This document shows, piece after piece, positions 1 to 8,367 of a stretch of 64,000 nt of DNA. The number at the start of each line of letters is the position of its first letter. Position 1 is the stretch's first letter. Position numbers and translations under genes: made by a program. This DNA is from Streptomyces actinomycinicus (lineage in GTDB: Bacteria > Actinomycetota > Actinomycetes > Streptomycetales > Streptomycetaceae), in NCBI RefSeq assembly GCF_016741775.1, contig NZ_JAERRK010000021.1, positions 1 through 64,000 of the forward strand. Reading direction: 5' to 3'. The notes under the pieces were generated by a model. It ran no database searches, was not told the origin of the DNA, and was given only the letters and a program-made list of their open reading frames with translations.

Positions 1-1
1 C

Positions 2-1180
2 GGTGACCGGCCCACGTTCCGCCGCGACGACCGCAGGGACGACCGCCGTGACGACCGTGGCGGTGACAGCCGTGGCGGCTTCCGCCGCGACTACGACCGT
101 CGTGACGACCGGCGTGACGACCGCCGCGACGACGACCGTGGTGGCTTCCGCCGTGACGACCGCAGGGACGACCGGCGTGGCGAGGACCGCGGCGGTTTCC
201 GTCGGGACGACCGTGACCGCGGCGAGCGCGGCGGGTTCCGGGGACGGGACGACCGTGGCGGCCGTGGACCCCGCAGGGACGACCGTGGTGGCCGGCCGGG
301 CGGCTTCCGGGGACGCGACGGCCGGGACGACCGCCGCGGTGGCGGCGGCCGGTTCCGCGAGGAGCGTGACCGTGACCGGGACCGCGAGCCGATCAAGCGG
401 CTGCCGATCCCGGAGGACGTCACCGGCGACGAGATCGACAAGGACGTTCGGCAGGAGCTGCAGAGCCTGCCCAAGACGCTCGCGGAGGACGTCGCCAAGA
501 ACCTGGTGATGGTCGCCCGGCTGATCGACGAGGACCCCGAGGGCGCGTACGGCTACTCCAAGGTCGCCCTGCGCCTGGCGTCCCGCGTGGCCGCCGTGCG
601 CGAGGCCGCGGGATTCGCCGCGTACGCGAACCAGAAGTACAGCGAGGCCCTCGCCGAGTTCCGGGCCGCGCGGCGGATGACCGGCACCGTCGACCTGTGG
701 CCGGTGATGGCGGACTGTGAGCGCGGGCTCGGCCGGCCGGAGAAGGCCCTGGACATGGCCGGCGCCCCCGAGGTGCACAAGCTGGACAAGGCCGGACAGG
801 TCGAGATGCGGCTCGTCGCCGCCGGTGCCCGGCGTGACATGGGGCAGCTGGACGCGGCCATCGTGACCCTGCAGAGCCCCGAGCTGGCCTCCAACGCGGT
901 CCAGCCCTGGACGGCCCGTCTGCGCTACGCGTACGGCGACGCCCTGCTCGCCGCCGGCCGGGAACGTGAGGCGCGCGAGTGGTTCGCGAAGGCCGTCGAA
1001 GCCGACCGGGACGGCAGCACGGACGCCTCGGACCGGCTCGCCGAGCTGGACGGAGTGGAGTTCGTCGATGCCCTGGACGAGGGTGAAGGCGAGGGCGCGG
1101 TTGCGGCCGAGTCCGACGAGCGCTCCGAGGACGAGCGCTCCGAGGACGACCGCGACGAGGACGACCGCGACGAGGACTGA
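2..1180 (+). CDS. TPR-like protein with Arg/Asp/Gly-rich N-terminus (5' partial)
   Basis: The reading frame is open at the window edge, so the true start lies upstream. The first ~125 visible residues are low complexity (repeats of RRDDR, RGGFR and DDRGG), then a short linker (REPIKRLPIPEDVTGDE), then about 200 helical residues with spaced Ala/Tyr/Glu positions typical of tetratricopeptide repeats (for example AFAAYANQ-like, YGDALLAAGREREAREWF). The tail is very acidic (ERSEDERSEDDRDEDD). RGG/RDD-rich tails are common in RNA-binding or phase-separating proteins, but no catalytic motif is visible. Function is unknown; a scaffold or RNA-associated role is inference. It ends just before a bidirectional terminator. 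Confidence 0.75.
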   Translation, partial: GDRPTFRRDDRRDDRRDDRGGDSRGGFRRDYDRRDDRRDDRRDDDRGGFRRDDRRDDRRGEDRGGFRRDDRDRGERGGFRGRDDRGGRGPRRDDRGGRPGGFRGRDGRDDRRGGGGRFREERDRDRDREPIKRLPIPEDVTGDEIDKDVRQELQSLPKTLAEDVAKNLVMVARLIDEDPEGAYGYSKVALRLASRVAAVREAAGFAAYANQKYSEALAEFRAARRMTGTVDLWPVMADCERGLGRPEKALDMAGAPEVHKLDKAGQVEMRLVAAGARRDMGQLDAAIVTLQSPELASNAVQPWTARLRYAYGDALLAAGREREAREWFAKAVEADRDGSTDASDRLAELDGVEFVDALDEGEGEGAVAAESDERSEDERSEDDRDEDDRDED

Positions 1181-1248
1181 CGGCAGTCACCGAAAGGACT
1201 GACGGCAGTCACCGGACTGAGGACCGACGGCAGTCCCTGAGCAGTGAG

Positions 1249-1281
1249 AAGAGGGCGGGCTCCCTGGGAGCCCGCCCTCTT
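1249..1281. terminator. Bidirectional intrinsic terminator
   Basis: A 15-bp perfect stem (AGAGGGCGGGCTCCC / GGGAGCCCGCCCTCT), extendable by an A-T pair, followed by TTT. It lies between two convergent genes, so it probably serves both. Confidence 0.85.
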
Positions 1282-1297
1282 TCGCGTTCCGGCCGGT

Positions 1298-2581
1298 TCA
1301 GATCTCCAGCGCCCGCAGCACCAGCCCGGACGCCGGTTTCGGGCCGAACGACGTCGACTTCCGCGGCATCGTGACGCCCTGCCGGGCCAGTTCGCGCACG
1401 ACCTCCTCGCGGACCGGGTGCATCAGGACGGCCGTGCCGCCGTCACGTTCCGCCTTCTCCACCGTCGCGGCCGTGTCGTGGATGTAGGCGATGTGGGCCG
1501 GGGAGTCCTCGGGAATGCGCCAGACGTGGTCCAGCAGCGTGGCGTGCAGGACCGTGGCGTCCAGGGAGCGCCAGGCCGCAGGACGCTCGGCCGGGATCGT
1601 CCGGTCCAGCAGCTCCGGGTCCGGGCGGTCGAGCAGGTGGAAGGCGCCGTCCCCGGCCAGCAGGAAGGCGTTGCCGTCGCAGGACGCGTCCGCGAGGGCC
1701 TCCAGGGCCTCCGGCAGCGGCACGTCGAGCCGTCGTACCCGGAACAGGCCCGCCACGGCCGTCAGCGCGTCCGCGACCGGCAGGTCGTGCAGCAGCCGGT
1801 GGATCGCGCGGACGCGCAGCGGGTAGCGGGCCGTGTCGACGAGGAGGACCAGACCGTAGTCCCAGGGGCTGGGGGAGGGGTGCTCCGCGCGCAGCTGCCG
1901 GTAGGTGGCCCAGCGGTGGTGGCCGTCGGCGATCAGGGCCTGACGGCCGGCGAGGTCGGACTGGATGCGGAGGACGTCGTCGGCGTCGGTGACGGACCAC
2001 AGGCGGTGGTGGAAGCCGTCCTCGGTGGTGGTGGACAGCAGCGGCGGGCGGTCGGCCGTGCGCTCGACCACCTCGGCCGCGGTGCCGTCGCCCCGGTAGG
2101 TCAGCAGCAGCGGCTCCAGGTTCGCGCGCGTGGCCCGCATCAGGGCCGCACGGTCGGCGACGACGGGCGGCATGACGTCCTCGTGCGGCAGCACCACGCC
2201 CTCCGCGGGGTCCGAGACCCGCAGGGTGCCGATGACACCGCGCTGGAGCATGCCGTGGTCGTCCCGCTGCTCGTACACGTACAGGCCGGGTTCCGTGTCC
2301 GCGGTGAGGACGCCCTCGTCGAGCCAGCGGCGGAGGGTGTCGGCCGCCTGTTCCGTGCGTTCGCTGGAGGTGCCGGCCTGGGGCAGGATCAGCCGGACGA
2401 TGTTGTACGGATCCGCCGATTGGAGGTGGTGCAGGCCGTCGGGGCGTACGACGACGTCATAGGGCGGGGACGTGACGGAGGCGAGGCTGCCGACCCGATC
2501 GGGGTCGTAGCGAAGGCCGCGGAACGTGGTGAGTTCCAGGCCTCGGCGCGCCGTTGCCTCCGAGTGACCTGCTGTCTTCAT
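1298..2581 (-). CDS. DUF1015 family protein
   Basis: 427 residues, the usual length for the DUF1015 family. The N-terminus has the family pattern (RGLRYDPDRVGSLASVTSPPYDVV, then HHLQSADPYNIVRLILP). A conserved IADGHHRWATYR segment sits near residue 215. The biochemical function is not established; the family is often considered to be a metal- or nucleotide-dependent enzyme. The start is an ATG with TACGAT six bases upstream on the minus strand, suggesting a leaderless mRNA. It is divergent from the HAD phosphatase, with 75 bp between them. Confidence 0.85.
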   Translation of the reverse strand: MKTAGHSEATARRGLELTTFRGLRYDPDRVGSLASVTSPPYDVVVRPDGLHHLQSADPYNIVRLILPQAGTSSERTEQAADTLRRWLDEGVLTADTEPGLYVYEQRDDHGMLQRGVIGTLRVSDPAEGVVLPHEDVMPPVVADRAALMRATRANLEPLLLTYRGDGTAAEVVERTADRPPLLSTTTEDGFHHRLWSVTDADDVLRIQSDLAGRQALIADGHHRWATYRQLRAEHPSPSPWDYGLVLLVDTARYPLRVRAIHRLLHDLPVADALTAVAGLFRVRRLDVPLPEALEALADASCDGNAFLLAGDGAFHLLDRPDPELLDRTIPAERPAAWRSLDATVLHATLLDHVWRIPEDSPAHIAYIHDTAATVEKAERDGGTAVLMHPVREEVVRELARQGVTMPRKSTSFGPKPASGLVLRALEI

Positions 2582-2656
2582 CCCGGCATCGTACGTGTGC
2601 CGGTGCGGTACGCGATGATTCGGGGGAAAGGCGAGTCAACGAGGAGCGATGCGGAC

Positions 2657-3685
2657 ATGACCCAGAGCGTCAGGACCAGGCCCGAGGGCAGTGAGCGGCC
2701 CCTGAGCGAGGCGTACGACACGGCGCTGCTCGATCTGGACGGGGTGGTGTACGCGGGCGGGAACGCGATCGCGCACGCGGTGGACTCGCTGGCGGTGGCC
2801 CGTACGGGCGGCATGCATCTGGCGTACGTCACCAACAACGCGCTGCGGACCCCGGACGCCGTGGCCGGGCACCTGACGGAGCTGGGGATACCTGCGGGGG
2901 CCGACGACGTCATCACCTCCGCGCAGGCCGTCGCGCGGCTGATCAGCGAGCAGGTGCCGGCGGGTGCGCGGGTGCTGGTGATCGGCGGGGAGGGGCTGCG
3001 GGTGGCCTTGCGCGAGCGCGGCCTGACGCCGGTGGAGTCCGCGGACGACGATCCGGCGGCGGTCGTGCAGGGGTACGGCGGGCCCGATCTGCCGTGGAGC
3101 CGGTTCGCCGAGGCGTCGTACGCCGTCCGGCGCGGCGTGCCCTGGTTCGCGTCCAACACCGATCTGACGATCCCGAGCGGGCGGGGCATCGCGCCGGGCA
3201 ACGGGGCGGCCGTGGAGGTCGTGCGGATCGCGACCGGCGCCGAGCCGCAGGTGGCGGGCAAGCCGCTGCCCCCGATGCACCGGGAGACGATCATCCGGAC
3301 GGGTGCGGAGCGGCCGCTGGTGGTCGGGGACCGGCTGGACACGGACATCGAGGGGGCGTTCAACGGCGGGGTGGACTCGCTGCTGGTCCTGACCGGGGTC
3401 ACCGACGGGGCCCAGTTGCTCTCCGCGCCGCCGGAGCACCGGCCGACGTTCGTGGACGCCGATCTGCGCGGGCTGCTGACCGGGCAGCCGGAGGTCGCCC
3501 GGGCGGGCGAGGGCTTCCGCTGCGGCGGATGGACGGCGACGGCCGGGACGGACCGGCTGGAGCTGGAGGGCGACGGCGCGTCCCTGGACGGACTGCGGGC
3601 CCTGTGCGCGGCGGCCTGGACGGCGGCGGGGACGGGCGCCTGCGAGCTGGAGGGGGCCAAGGCGTTGGCCAGGCTGGGGCTCTGA
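2657..3685 (+). CDS. HAD-superfamily hydrolase, subclass IIA (NagD-like)
   Basis: 342 residues. HAD motif I is DLDGVVYAGG near residue 24, with VTNN in the cap linker, the Lys region GKPLPPM, and motif IV VVGDRLDTDIEGA. These match the IIA (NagD/4-nitrophenylphosphatase) subclass, which removes phosphate from small metabolites; the substrate cannot be read from sequence. The ATG at 2657 was chosen because GAGGAG lies 10 bases upstream. An in-frame ATG at 2615 exists but lacks such a site. The C-terminal ~65 residues (after HRPTFVDADL) are a short extra domain seen in actinobacterial members. Confidence 0.85.
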   Translation: MTQSVRTRPEGSERPLSEAYDTALLDLDGVVYAGGNAIAHAVDSLAVARTGGMHLAYVTNNALRTPDAVAGHLTELGIPAGADDVITSAQAVARLISEQVPAGARVLVIGGEGLRVALRERGLTPVESADDDPAAVVQGYGGPDLPWSRFAEASYAVRRGVPWFASNTDLTIPSGRGIAPGNGAAVEVVRIATGAEPQVAGKPLPPMHRETIIRTGAERPLVVGDRLDTDIEGAFNGGVDSLLVLTGVTDGAQLLSAPPEHRPTFVDADLRGLLTGQPEVARAGEGFRCGGWTATAGTDRLELEGDGASLDGLRALCAAAWTAAGTGACELEGAKALARLGL

Positions 3686-3731
3686 GCCGGTCGCGGAGCC
3701 CGGCGCGCGGTACCGGGGATCGAGATCGAAG

Positions 3732-3754
3732 GCAGGGTAGGCTACCCTAACCTC
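3732..3754 (+). promoter_or_regulatory. DmdR/IdeR-type iron box over a leaderless promoter
   Basis: GCAGGGTAGGCTACCCTAA (3732-3750) matches the DmdR1/IdeR consensus TTAGGTTAGGCTAACCTAA at 15 of 19 positions by eye. A -10-like TACCCT (3743-3748) lies inside it, exactly seven bases before the GTG start at 3755. Iron-loaded repressor bound here would block the promoter. This supports iron control of the downstream importer. Confidence 0.75.
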
Positions 3755-4798
3755 GTGTTGGTCGACAGTCCTCCGGAACCGCGCGCGGAAACCGCCTCCG
3801 CGCCCCCGACTCGCCGTGCCGCAAAGGGGTTTGGGCTCGTTCTCTCGCTCGGGCTCCTCGTGGCCGTCGCGCTGGCGAGCATCGCGATCGGCGCGAAACC
3901 GCTCTCGTTGGACCAGGTCTGGCACGGCCTGTTCCACGACTCGGGGACGTACGGGGACGTCGTGGTGGACCAGCGGCTGTCGCGCACGGTCCTCGGACTC
4001 CTGGCCGGTGCCGCGCTCGGTCTCTCCGGCGCGGTGCTCCAGGCGCTCACCCGCAACCCGCTCGCGGATCCCGGGCTGCTCGGCATCAACGCGGGCGCCT
4101 CCGCCGCCGTGGTCACGGCCATCACCTACTGCGGCGTCACCAGCCTCACCGGCTATGTGTGGTTCGCGTTCTTCGGCGCGGCCGCGGTCGGTGCGCTGGT
4201 GTGGTTCCTCGGCGGCAGCCGCGGCGCCACCCCGGTGCGGCTCGCGCTCGCCGGCACGGCGATCAGCGCCGCCCTCTACGGCTATCTCCAGGCCGTGATG
4301 ATCACGGACGGCGCGGCCCTGAACAAGATGCGCTTCTGGACGGTCGGTTCGCTGTCCTCGGCCACCGACTCGACCGTTCTGCAGGTGCTGCCCTTCCTCG
4401 CCGTCGGCGGGGTGCTCGCGCTCGCCCTGGCCCGGCCGCTGAACGCCGTGGAGATGGGCGACGACACCGCACGCGCCCTCGGCGCGAACCTCAACCGCAC
4501 GCGCGCGCTGGCCATGCTGGCCGCCGTGGTGCTGTGCGGTGCGGCGACCGCCGCCTGCGGTCCGATCGTCTTCGTCGGCCTGATGGTGCCGCACGTCGTG
4601 CGCTCGTTCACCGGGCCCGACCTGCGCTGGATCCTGCCGTACGGCACGGTCCTGGCCCCCGTGCTGCTGCTCGGCGCCGATGTCATCGGCCGGGTCGTGG
4701 CCCGCCCCTCCGAGGTGCAGGTCGGCATCGTCACCGCGGTCGTCGGCGGCCCGGTCTTCATCTTTCTCGTACGACGGCGGAGGACGGCCCAGCTGTGA
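3755..4798 (+). CDS. FecCD-family iron-siderophore ABC permease 1
   Basis: 347 residues, hydrophobic throughout. It carries the FecCD family hallmarks: LSGAVLQALTRNPLADPGLLGINAGA near residue 90 and a C-terminal GPIVFVGLMVPHVVR segment that contacts the ATPase. It should form half of the membrane channel that imports ferric siderophores. The GTG start directly follows the iron box and has no Shine-Dalgarno sequence, so translation is probably leaderless. Its stop overlaps the next start (GTGA), an operon sign. No substrate-binding lipoprotein gene is present here, so the receptor must be elsewhere. Confidence 0.9.
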   Translation: MLVDSPPEPRAETASAPPTRRAAKGFGLVLSLGLLVAVALASIAIGAKPLSLDQVWHGLFHDSGTYGDVVVDQRLSRTVLGLLAGAALGLSGAVLQALTRNPLADPGLLGINAGASAAVVTAITYCGVTSLTGYVWFAFFGAAAVGALVWFLGGSRGATPVRLALAGTAISAALYGYLQAVMITDGAALNKMRFWTVGSLSSATDSTVLQVLPFLAVGGVLALALARPLNAVEMGDDTARALGANLNRTRALAMLAAVVLCGAATAACGPIVFVGLMVPHVVRSFTGPDLRWILPYGTVLAPVLLLGADVIGRVVARPSEVQVGIVTAVVGGPVFIFLVRRRRTAQL

Positions 4799-5841
4799 AG
4801 ACTCGCTCCACGAGCCGTGCCGTCCGCACACCCGGCGGGCTCTCCGTGCGCCTTGACCTGCGGGCCCTGATCGTCGTCGGCCTGCTGCTGGCCGCCGCCT
4901 GTGCCGCGGGTGTCGCGCTGATCGGCACCGGCGACGCGAAGATCCCCGCGTCGGACGTGCTGCGCACGCTCGCCGGGAACGGCACCGCCTACCAGGACTT
5001 CATCGTCAACGAACTGCGCCTGCCGCGGGTCCTCGTCGGCCTGCTGGTCGGTGCGTCGCTCGGCCTGGGCGGCGCGCTGTTCCAGTCCGTCTCCCGCAAC
5101 CCGCTCGGCAGCCCGGACGTGCTCGGCCTGTCGCAGGGTTCGACGGCCGGTGCGCTGGTCGTGATCGTGCTGATGTCCGGCAGCGCCACCCAGGTGACCC
5201 TCGGCGCGCTGATCGGCGGCCTGGCGACCGGTCTCGCCGTCTACCTGCTCGCCTGGAAGCAGGGGGTCCACGGATACCGGCTGGTGCTGGTCGGCATCGG
5301 CGTCAACGCGGTCATGACGGCGGTCAACGGCTACCTGCTCACCAAGGCCGACCTGGTCGACGCGGCCCGCGCGGTGGTCTGGATGACCGGTTCGCTCAAC
5401 GGCCGGGACTGGGACCAGGTCTGGCCGCTGCTGGCCATGGGCGCGGCCCTGGTCCCGCTGGTCCTCGTCAACGCGCGCGGCCTGCGGATGACGGAGATGG
5501 GCGACGACGTCTCGAACGCGCTCGGGGTGCGGGTGCAGCGCGTCCGCCTCGTGCTGGTGGTCTCGGCGGTCCTGCTCACCGCCGCCGCCACGGCCGCCGC
5601 GGGCCCTGTCGGCTTCGTCGCGCTGACCGCGCCGCAGCTCGCCCGCCGCCTGACCCGCTCGCCGGGTCCGAACCTGGTGCCGTCCCTGTGCATGGGCGCG
5701 GTACTGCTGGTCGCCGCGGACTGGGCGTCCCAGCGGGTCTTCGGCGCCGACCAGCTGCCCGTCGGTGTGGTCACCGGCGTCCTGGGCGGCGGATACCTGC
5801 TGTGGCTGCTGGTCGCCGAGCGCCGGGCCGGCCGGATATGA
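4795..5841 (+). CDS. FecCD-family iron-siderophore ABC permease 2
   Basis: 348 residues. It is the heterodimer partner of the preceding permease: LGGALFQSVSRNPLGSPDVLG near residue 90 is the same FecCD motif, and AAGPVGFVALTAPQLARRL near residue 265 is the coupling region. The GTG start overlaps the stop of permease 1 (GTGA), and its own stop overlaps the ATPase start (ATGA), so the three genes are translationally coupled. Expression should follow the iron box upstream of the first gene. Confidence 0.9.
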   Translation: MKTRSTSRAVRTPGGLSVRLDLRALIVVGLLLAAACAAGVALIGTGDAKIPASDVLRTLAGNGTAYQDFIVNELRLPRVLVGLLVGASLGLGGALFQSVSRNPLGSPDVLGLSQGSTAGALVVIVLMSGSATQVTLGALIGGLATGLAVYLLAWKQGVHGYRLVLVGIGVNAVMTAVNGYLLTKADLVDAARAVVWMTGSLNGRDWDQVWPLLAMGAALVPLVLVNARGLRMTEMGDDVSNALGVRVQRVRLVLVVSAVLLTAAATAAAGPVGFVALTAPQLARRLTRSPGPNLVPSLCMGAVLLVAADWASQRVFGADQLPVGVVTGVLGGGYLLWLLVAERRAGRI

Positions 5842-6686
5842 GCGGCGCGAACCCGAACACCCCGAGGAGCACAGTGAACCGCCTGTCCGCCGAGAACGTC
5901 ACCCTCGCCTACGACCAGCGGATCATCGCCGAACAGCTGTCGGTGGAGATCCCCGACAACTCGTTCACGGTGATCGTCGGCCCCAACGCGTGCGGCAAGT
6001 CGACGCTGTTGCGGTCCCTGTCACGGATGCTCAAGCCCAGCCGGGGCCGGGTGCTGCTCGACGGTCAGGTCATCCAGTCGATGCCCGCGAAGAAGGTCGC
6101 GCGCACCCTCGGCCTGCTGCCGCAGTCGGCCGTCGCGCCCGACGGCATCACGGTCGCCGACCTCGTCGGCCGCGGCCGGTACCCGCACCAGGGCCTGCTG
6201 CGCCAGTGGTCGGCGGAGGACGAACGGGTGGTGCAGGAGTCGATGCACCGGACCGGGGTCGCCGAGCTGGCCGAACGCTACGTGGACGAACTGTCGGGCG
6301 GGCAGCGGCAGCGCGTGTGGATCGCCATGGCGCTGGCCCAGCAGACCCCGCTGCTGTTGCTGGACGAGCCGACGACCTACCTGGACATCCAGCACCAGAT
6401 CGACGTTCTCGACCTGTGCGCCGAGCTGCACGAGACGCAGGGCCGCACCCTGGTCGCGGTGCTGCACGACCTCAACCACGCGGCCCGTTACGCCACCCAC
6501 CTGATCGCCCTGCGCGGCGGCAGGGTGGTCGCCGAGGGCGCACCGAACGACATCGTCACCGCCGAACTGGTCGAGGAGGTCTTCGGGCTGCGCTGCCAGG
6601 TCATCGACGACCCGGAGACCGGCACGCCGCTGATCGTGCCGGCCGCCCGCAAGGCCCGCACCCGCACGGAGGCAGCGGCTTCCTGA
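5838..6686 (+). CDS. ABC transporter ATP-binding protein, ferric-siderophore type
   Basis: 282 residues from the ATG overlapping the permease stop. It has Walker A GPNACGKST, Q-loop LLPQS, signature LSGGQRQR, Walker B LLLLDEPTTYLD and the H-loop VLHDLNHA. The spacing and the YLD after Walker B match FhuC/FepC-type ATPases that power iron-siderophore import. A GTG at 5874 with GAGGAG upstream would give a protein 12 residues shorter and is a real alternative start. Last gene of the iron-regulated operon. Confidence 0.9.
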   Translation: MSGANPNTPRSTVNRLSAENVTLAYDQRIIAEQLSVEIPDNSFTVIVGPNACGKSTLLRSLSRMLKPSRGRVLLDGQVIQSMPAKKVARTLGLLPQSAVAPDGITVADLVGRGRYPHQGLLRQWSAEDERVVQESMHRTGVAELAERYVDELSGGQRQRVWIAMALAQQTPLLLLDEPTTYLDIQHQIDVLDLCAELHETQGRTLVAVLHDLNHAARYATHLIALRGGRVVAEGAPNDIVTAELVEEVFGLRCQVIDDPETGTPLIVPAARKARTRTEAAAS

Positions 6687-6774
6687 CGGTCCGCGCGGAG
6701 CCGGCCGCCGCGGCGCCGGCTTCCCGGCCCCGGGACGCTCACGCCGGCCGTGGGAGCGCGGACACCCGCTCGCC

Positions 6775-6818
6775 GCACCGGCCGGGACGCCCGCGCTCGG
6801 CGCACCGGCCGGGACGCC
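6775..6818 (+). repeat. Short direct repeat
   Basis: GCACCGGCCGGGACGCC occurs twice (6775-6791 and 6802-6818), 27 bp apart, in the gap between the transporter operon and the next minus-strand gene; the second copy touches that gene's stop codon. No function is evident. Confidence 0.6.
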
Positions 6819-7165
6819 TACAGCAGCTTCCTGAGCCGGAACAGGTCCAGCAGACTCGCCTCCAGCTTCACCCGGCCCGAGCCCCAGGCGGTCGCGAAGT
6901 TCAGCTCGCCGCCCACCAGGGCCACCAGATCGTCCCCGGCCATCGCGAGCCTTATCTGTGCCCTCTCGGCCGGCGGCCCGGGCCGGGTGTCCTCCACCTC
7001 GATCCGGCCGCCGGTCAGCCGGCCGGTGAAGGTGACGTCCAGGTCGGTGATGTGACAGCTCACCGAGCGGTCCAGGGCGGCCGCCGCACGGACCTCGCCC
7101 TCGGCGCCCTGCATGTTGTCCGAAAGCTTGCCCAGTGCGGTGCGGCACTCCTCGATCGTGGCCAT
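6818..7165 (-). CDS. Small SCP2/sterol-carrier-like protein
   Basis: 115 residues. The pattern of a short helix (ATIEECRTALGKLSDNM), alternating beta strands (ITDLDVTFTGRLTGGRIEV) and a C-terminal lipid-pocket helix (GRVKLEASLLDLFRLRKLL) resembles single-domain SCP2 proteins that bind lipids. No catalytic residues are expected or seen. The ATG at 7165 is preceded on the minus strand by TACCGT eight bases upstream, so the message may be leaderless. It is divergent from the next gene, with only 42 bp between starts. Confidence 0.6.
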   Translation of the reverse strand: MATIEECRTALGKLSDNMQGAEGEVRAAAALDRSVSCHITDLDVTFTGRLTGGRIEVEDTRPGPPAERAQIRLAMAGDDLVALVGGELNFATAWGSGRVKLEASLLDLFRLRKLL

Positions 7166-7195
7166 CGCCCACGACGGTACCCCAGCGGTTCGGGG

Positions 7196-7207
7196 TAGCG
7201 TCTGGGC
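7196..7207 (+). promoter_or_regulatory. -10 hexamer of a leaderless promoter
   Basis: TAGCGT (7196-7201) lies six bases before the ATG at 7208, and no Shine-Dalgarno sequence is present. This spacing puts the transcription start at the A of the ATG. Confidence 0.5.
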
Positions 7208-7492
7208 ATGAGCGAGTCCGTGTCCGAGGCCGAGGTCGTCACCGAGGCCGAGCCCGAGCCCGAGTACGACCCCGCCGCCCCGGCCCCCTTGAACGTGCCG
7301 CGCACGCCGACCGGCACCGCCGAGGTCGACGCCCAGCTGGAGCGGCTGGCCGACGCCGACCACCTCGCCACCGACGGACACGTCGAGGTGTACGAGGATG
7401 TACACCGGGGGCTGCGCGACGCGCTCACCGCGCTCGACGCCCGGCCGGGACCTCCGGTTCCCGCCCGGCACCCGGCCGCCGCCCCCCGGTGA
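7208..7492 (+). CDS. Short acidic hypothetical protein
   Basis: 94 residues. The N-terminal half is Glu/Pro-rich and disordered-looking. The second half has a helical segment (TAEVDAQLERLADADHLATDGHVEVYEDVHRGLRDALTAL, given here as a pattern of Leu/Ala/Asp heptads). It precedes tlyA by 59 bp on the same strand and is probably co-transcribed. I do not recognise a characterised family; similar small proteins upstream of tlyA are usual in Streptomyces. Confidence 0.7.
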   Translation: MSESVSEAEVVTEAEPEPEYDPAAPAPLNVPRTPTGTAEVDAQLERLADADHLATDGHVEVYEDVHRGLRDALTALDARPGPPVPARHPAAAPR

Positions 7493-7551
7493 GACCCTTC
7501 GGGCCGCACCTTTCGCAACCCCGTACCACCAGAGCAGGAGCTGAACCGAAC

Positions 7552-8367
7552 GTGGCAGGAGTCGCACGCCGCCGTCTCGACGCGGAGCTGGTCCGCCGGA
7601 AGCTCGCCCGCTCGCGCGAGCACGCCAGCCAGCTCATCGCCGCCGGACGGGTCACCGTCGGCAGGACCGTGGCCACCAAGCCGGCCACGCAGGTGGAGTC
7701 CGCGGCGGCGATCGTCGTCCAGGCCGACGACAGCGACCCCGACTACGTCTCCCGGGGCGGCCACAAGCTCGCCGGCGCCCTCGAGGCCTTCGTACCGCAG
7801 GGGCTCGTGGTCGCGGGACGGCGCGCGCTGGACGCCGGCGCGTCCACGGGAGGCTTCACCGATGTCCTGCTGCGGGCGGGCGCCGCACACGTCGTCGCGG
7901 TGGACGTCGGATACGGGCAGCTCGCCTGGTCTCTCCAGAGCGATGAACGCGTCACCGTCAAGGACCGTACGAACGTACGCGAGTTGACGCTTGAGGCGAT
8001 CGATGGGGAACCTGTGGATCTTGTCGTGGGCGATCTGTCCTTCATTCCGCTCGGGCTGGTGCTGCCCGCCCTGAAGCGGTGCGTGAAGCCGGACGCCGAC
8101 CTGGTGATGATGGTCAAGCCGCAGTTCGAAGTGGGCAAGGAACGACTCGGCAGCGGGGGTGTCGTACGGAATCCGCAGCTGCGGGCGGAGGCCGTGCGGG
8201 GAGTGGCCGAGAAGGCCTGGGGGCTGGGGCTCGGAGTGCGGGGAGTCACCGCAAGTCCGCTGCCCGGCCCCTCGGGCAACGTCGAGTACTTTCTCTGGCT
8301 GCGGGCGGGGGCACCTGAGGTGGACCCGGCCGACGTCGACCGTGCAGTGGCGGAGGGGCCGCGTTGA
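7552..8367 (+). CDS. tlyA: TlyA-family rRNA 2'-O-methyltransferase/hemolysin
   Basis: 271 residues. The N-terminal S4 RNA-binding domain (RRRLDAELVRRKLARSRE, then ASQLIAAGRVTV) is followed by an FtsJ-like Rossmann fold with the SAM site DAGASTGGFTDVLLRAGA, VDVGYGQLAW, and the K-D-K-type residues DLSFIPL and MVKPQFE. In mycobacteria TlyA methylates 16S and 23S rRNA and confers capreomycin sensitivity; the same activity is inferred here. The GTG at 7552 has GGAG 11 bases upstream. The stop overlaps the TTG start of nadK. Confidence 0.9.
   Translation: MAGVARRRLDAELVRRKLARSREHASQLIAAGRVTVGRTVATKPATQVESAAAIVVQADDSDPDYVSRGGHKLAGALEAFVPQGLVVAGRRALDAGASTGGFTDVLLRAGAAHVVAVDVGYGQLAWSLQSDERVTVKDRTNVRELTLEAIDGEPVDLVVGDLSFIPLGLVLPALKRCVKPDADLVMMVKPQFEVGKERLGSGGVVRNPQLRAEAVRGVAEKAWGLGLGVRGVTASPLPGPSGNVEYFLWLRAGAPEVDPADVDRAVAEGPR

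Noticed and set aside
1180..1240. Threefold GACGGCAGTC repeat as a CRISPR-like array.
   Set aside because: Only three short irregular copies; no spacers or cas genes.
1244..2650. A long plus-strand reading frame covering the DUF1015 gene and running into the HAD gene.
   Set aside because: It is a high-GC shadow of the minus-strand gene; the translation is Arg/Gly/Gln repetitive and the real HAD start is at 2657.
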